Translations under genes and position numbers: made by a program | Notes under the pieces: generated by a model | The model's input: the letters and a program-made list of their open reading frames with translations, nothing else | Database searches by the model: none | Told to the model about the DNA's origin: nothing | Source of the DNA: CAYLLD01 sp964425135 | GTDB taxonomy: Bacteria; Pseudomonadota; Alphaproteobacteria; Rhodobacterales; Rhodobacteraceae | DNA: 8,381 nucleotides | Assembly: GCA_964425135.1 (NCBI GenBank) | Contig: CAYRKW010000097.1 | Location: 1-8,381, forward strand | Reading direction: 5' to 3' | In this document: positions 8,005 through 8,381 of the stretch, in pieces | Layout of the letters: each line of letters begins with the position of its first letter | Numbering within the stretch: the first letter of the stretch is position 1

Positions 8005-8381
8005 ATGGCACGTGAGTATCCACTAGAGCTGTACCGTAACTTCGGGATCATGGCGCATATTGATGCAGGGAAAACCACCTGTTCCGAGCGCATCCTGTAT
8101 TACACAGGTAAAGAGCATAACATTGGTGAAGTTCACGATGGCGCGGCCACAATGGACTGGATGGAGCAAGAGCAGGAGCGTGGCATTACGATCACGTCGG
8201 CTGCGACGACTTGCTTCTGGAACCCGGAAGATGGCTCTATGGATCCGAAAGGCGATCCGAAGGCGCTGCGCGAAAATTCGCCTCAGCACCGCATCAACAT
8301 CATCGACACGCCCGGCCACGTGGACTTCACGATTGAAGTCGAGCGTTCGCTGCGCGTTCTAGATGGCGCGGTGGCGTGCTT
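8005..8381 (+). CDS. fusA: Elongation factor G, N-terminal 125 residues (cut by window edge)
   Basis: Ribosomal translocase GTPase. The N-terminal G domain shows G1 AHIDAGKTT (17-25), G2 with ERGITITSAATT (58-69) and G3 DTPGHVDF (101-108). Between Trp72 and His95 there are 22 residues where E. coli EF-G has about 9, giving a small Pro/Asp/Lys-rich insertion in the loop before G3. AGAGGT (7991-7996) lies 8 nt before the ATG. The gene is open to the last base and continues outside the window. Confidence 0.98.
   Translation, partial: MAREYPLELYRNFGIMAHIDAGKTTCSERILYYTGKEHNIGEVHDGAATMDWMEQEQERGITITSAATTCFWNPEDGSMDPKGDPKALRENSPQHRINIIDTPGHVDFTIEVERSLRVLDGAVAC

Overview
The window is chromosomal DNA from an alphaproteobacterium, most likely a marine Rhodobacterales (Roseobacter-type) organism. 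The evidence is the rpoC and str-operon protein sequences, a TTGACA-N17-TAGGTT promoter, and a relic of a VPLP-type CTERM sorting domain, a tag common in that order. It covers the boundary between the rpo operon and the str operon.

Layout on the + strand: the C-terminal three quarters of rpoC (RNA polymerase beta') ends at 3099 and is closed by a strong intrinsic terminator (3121-3152). A DEAD-box RNA helicase (RhlE-like) occupies 5126-6418. A clear promoter and a leader of about 200 nt precede the str operon: rpsL (S12), a small secreted DUF4189-like protein, rpsG (S7) and the start of fusA (EF-G), which runs off the window.

The rpoC-to-helicase interval (about 3120-5125) is accessory and has minus-strand content. 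Read on the minus strand it holds a 66-aa, Cys-free, acidic small protein with a strong Shine-Dalgarno, then a perfect 11-bp stem-loop, then a 336-aa radical SAM enzyme whose SPASM-like C-terminus is degenerate, then a degraded relic of a cell-surface protein C-terminus. The order small peptide / intergenic hairpin / radical SAM enzyme is the typical architecture of a ribosomally made, post-translationally modified peptide (RiPP) locus. I could not match it to a named RiPP class, so it is the best candidate here for an undescribed system.

The second unusual feature is the secreted six-cysteine protein inserted between rpsL and rpsG. Its start codon overlaps the rpsL stop (TAATG), so an exported protein appears translationally coupled to a ribosomal protein gene.

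Housekeeping roles: beta' transcribes, S12, S7 and EF-G form the decoding and translocation machinery, and the helicase probably remodels rRNA or mRNA. All functional statements about the radical SAM cassette are inference from sequence and layout.
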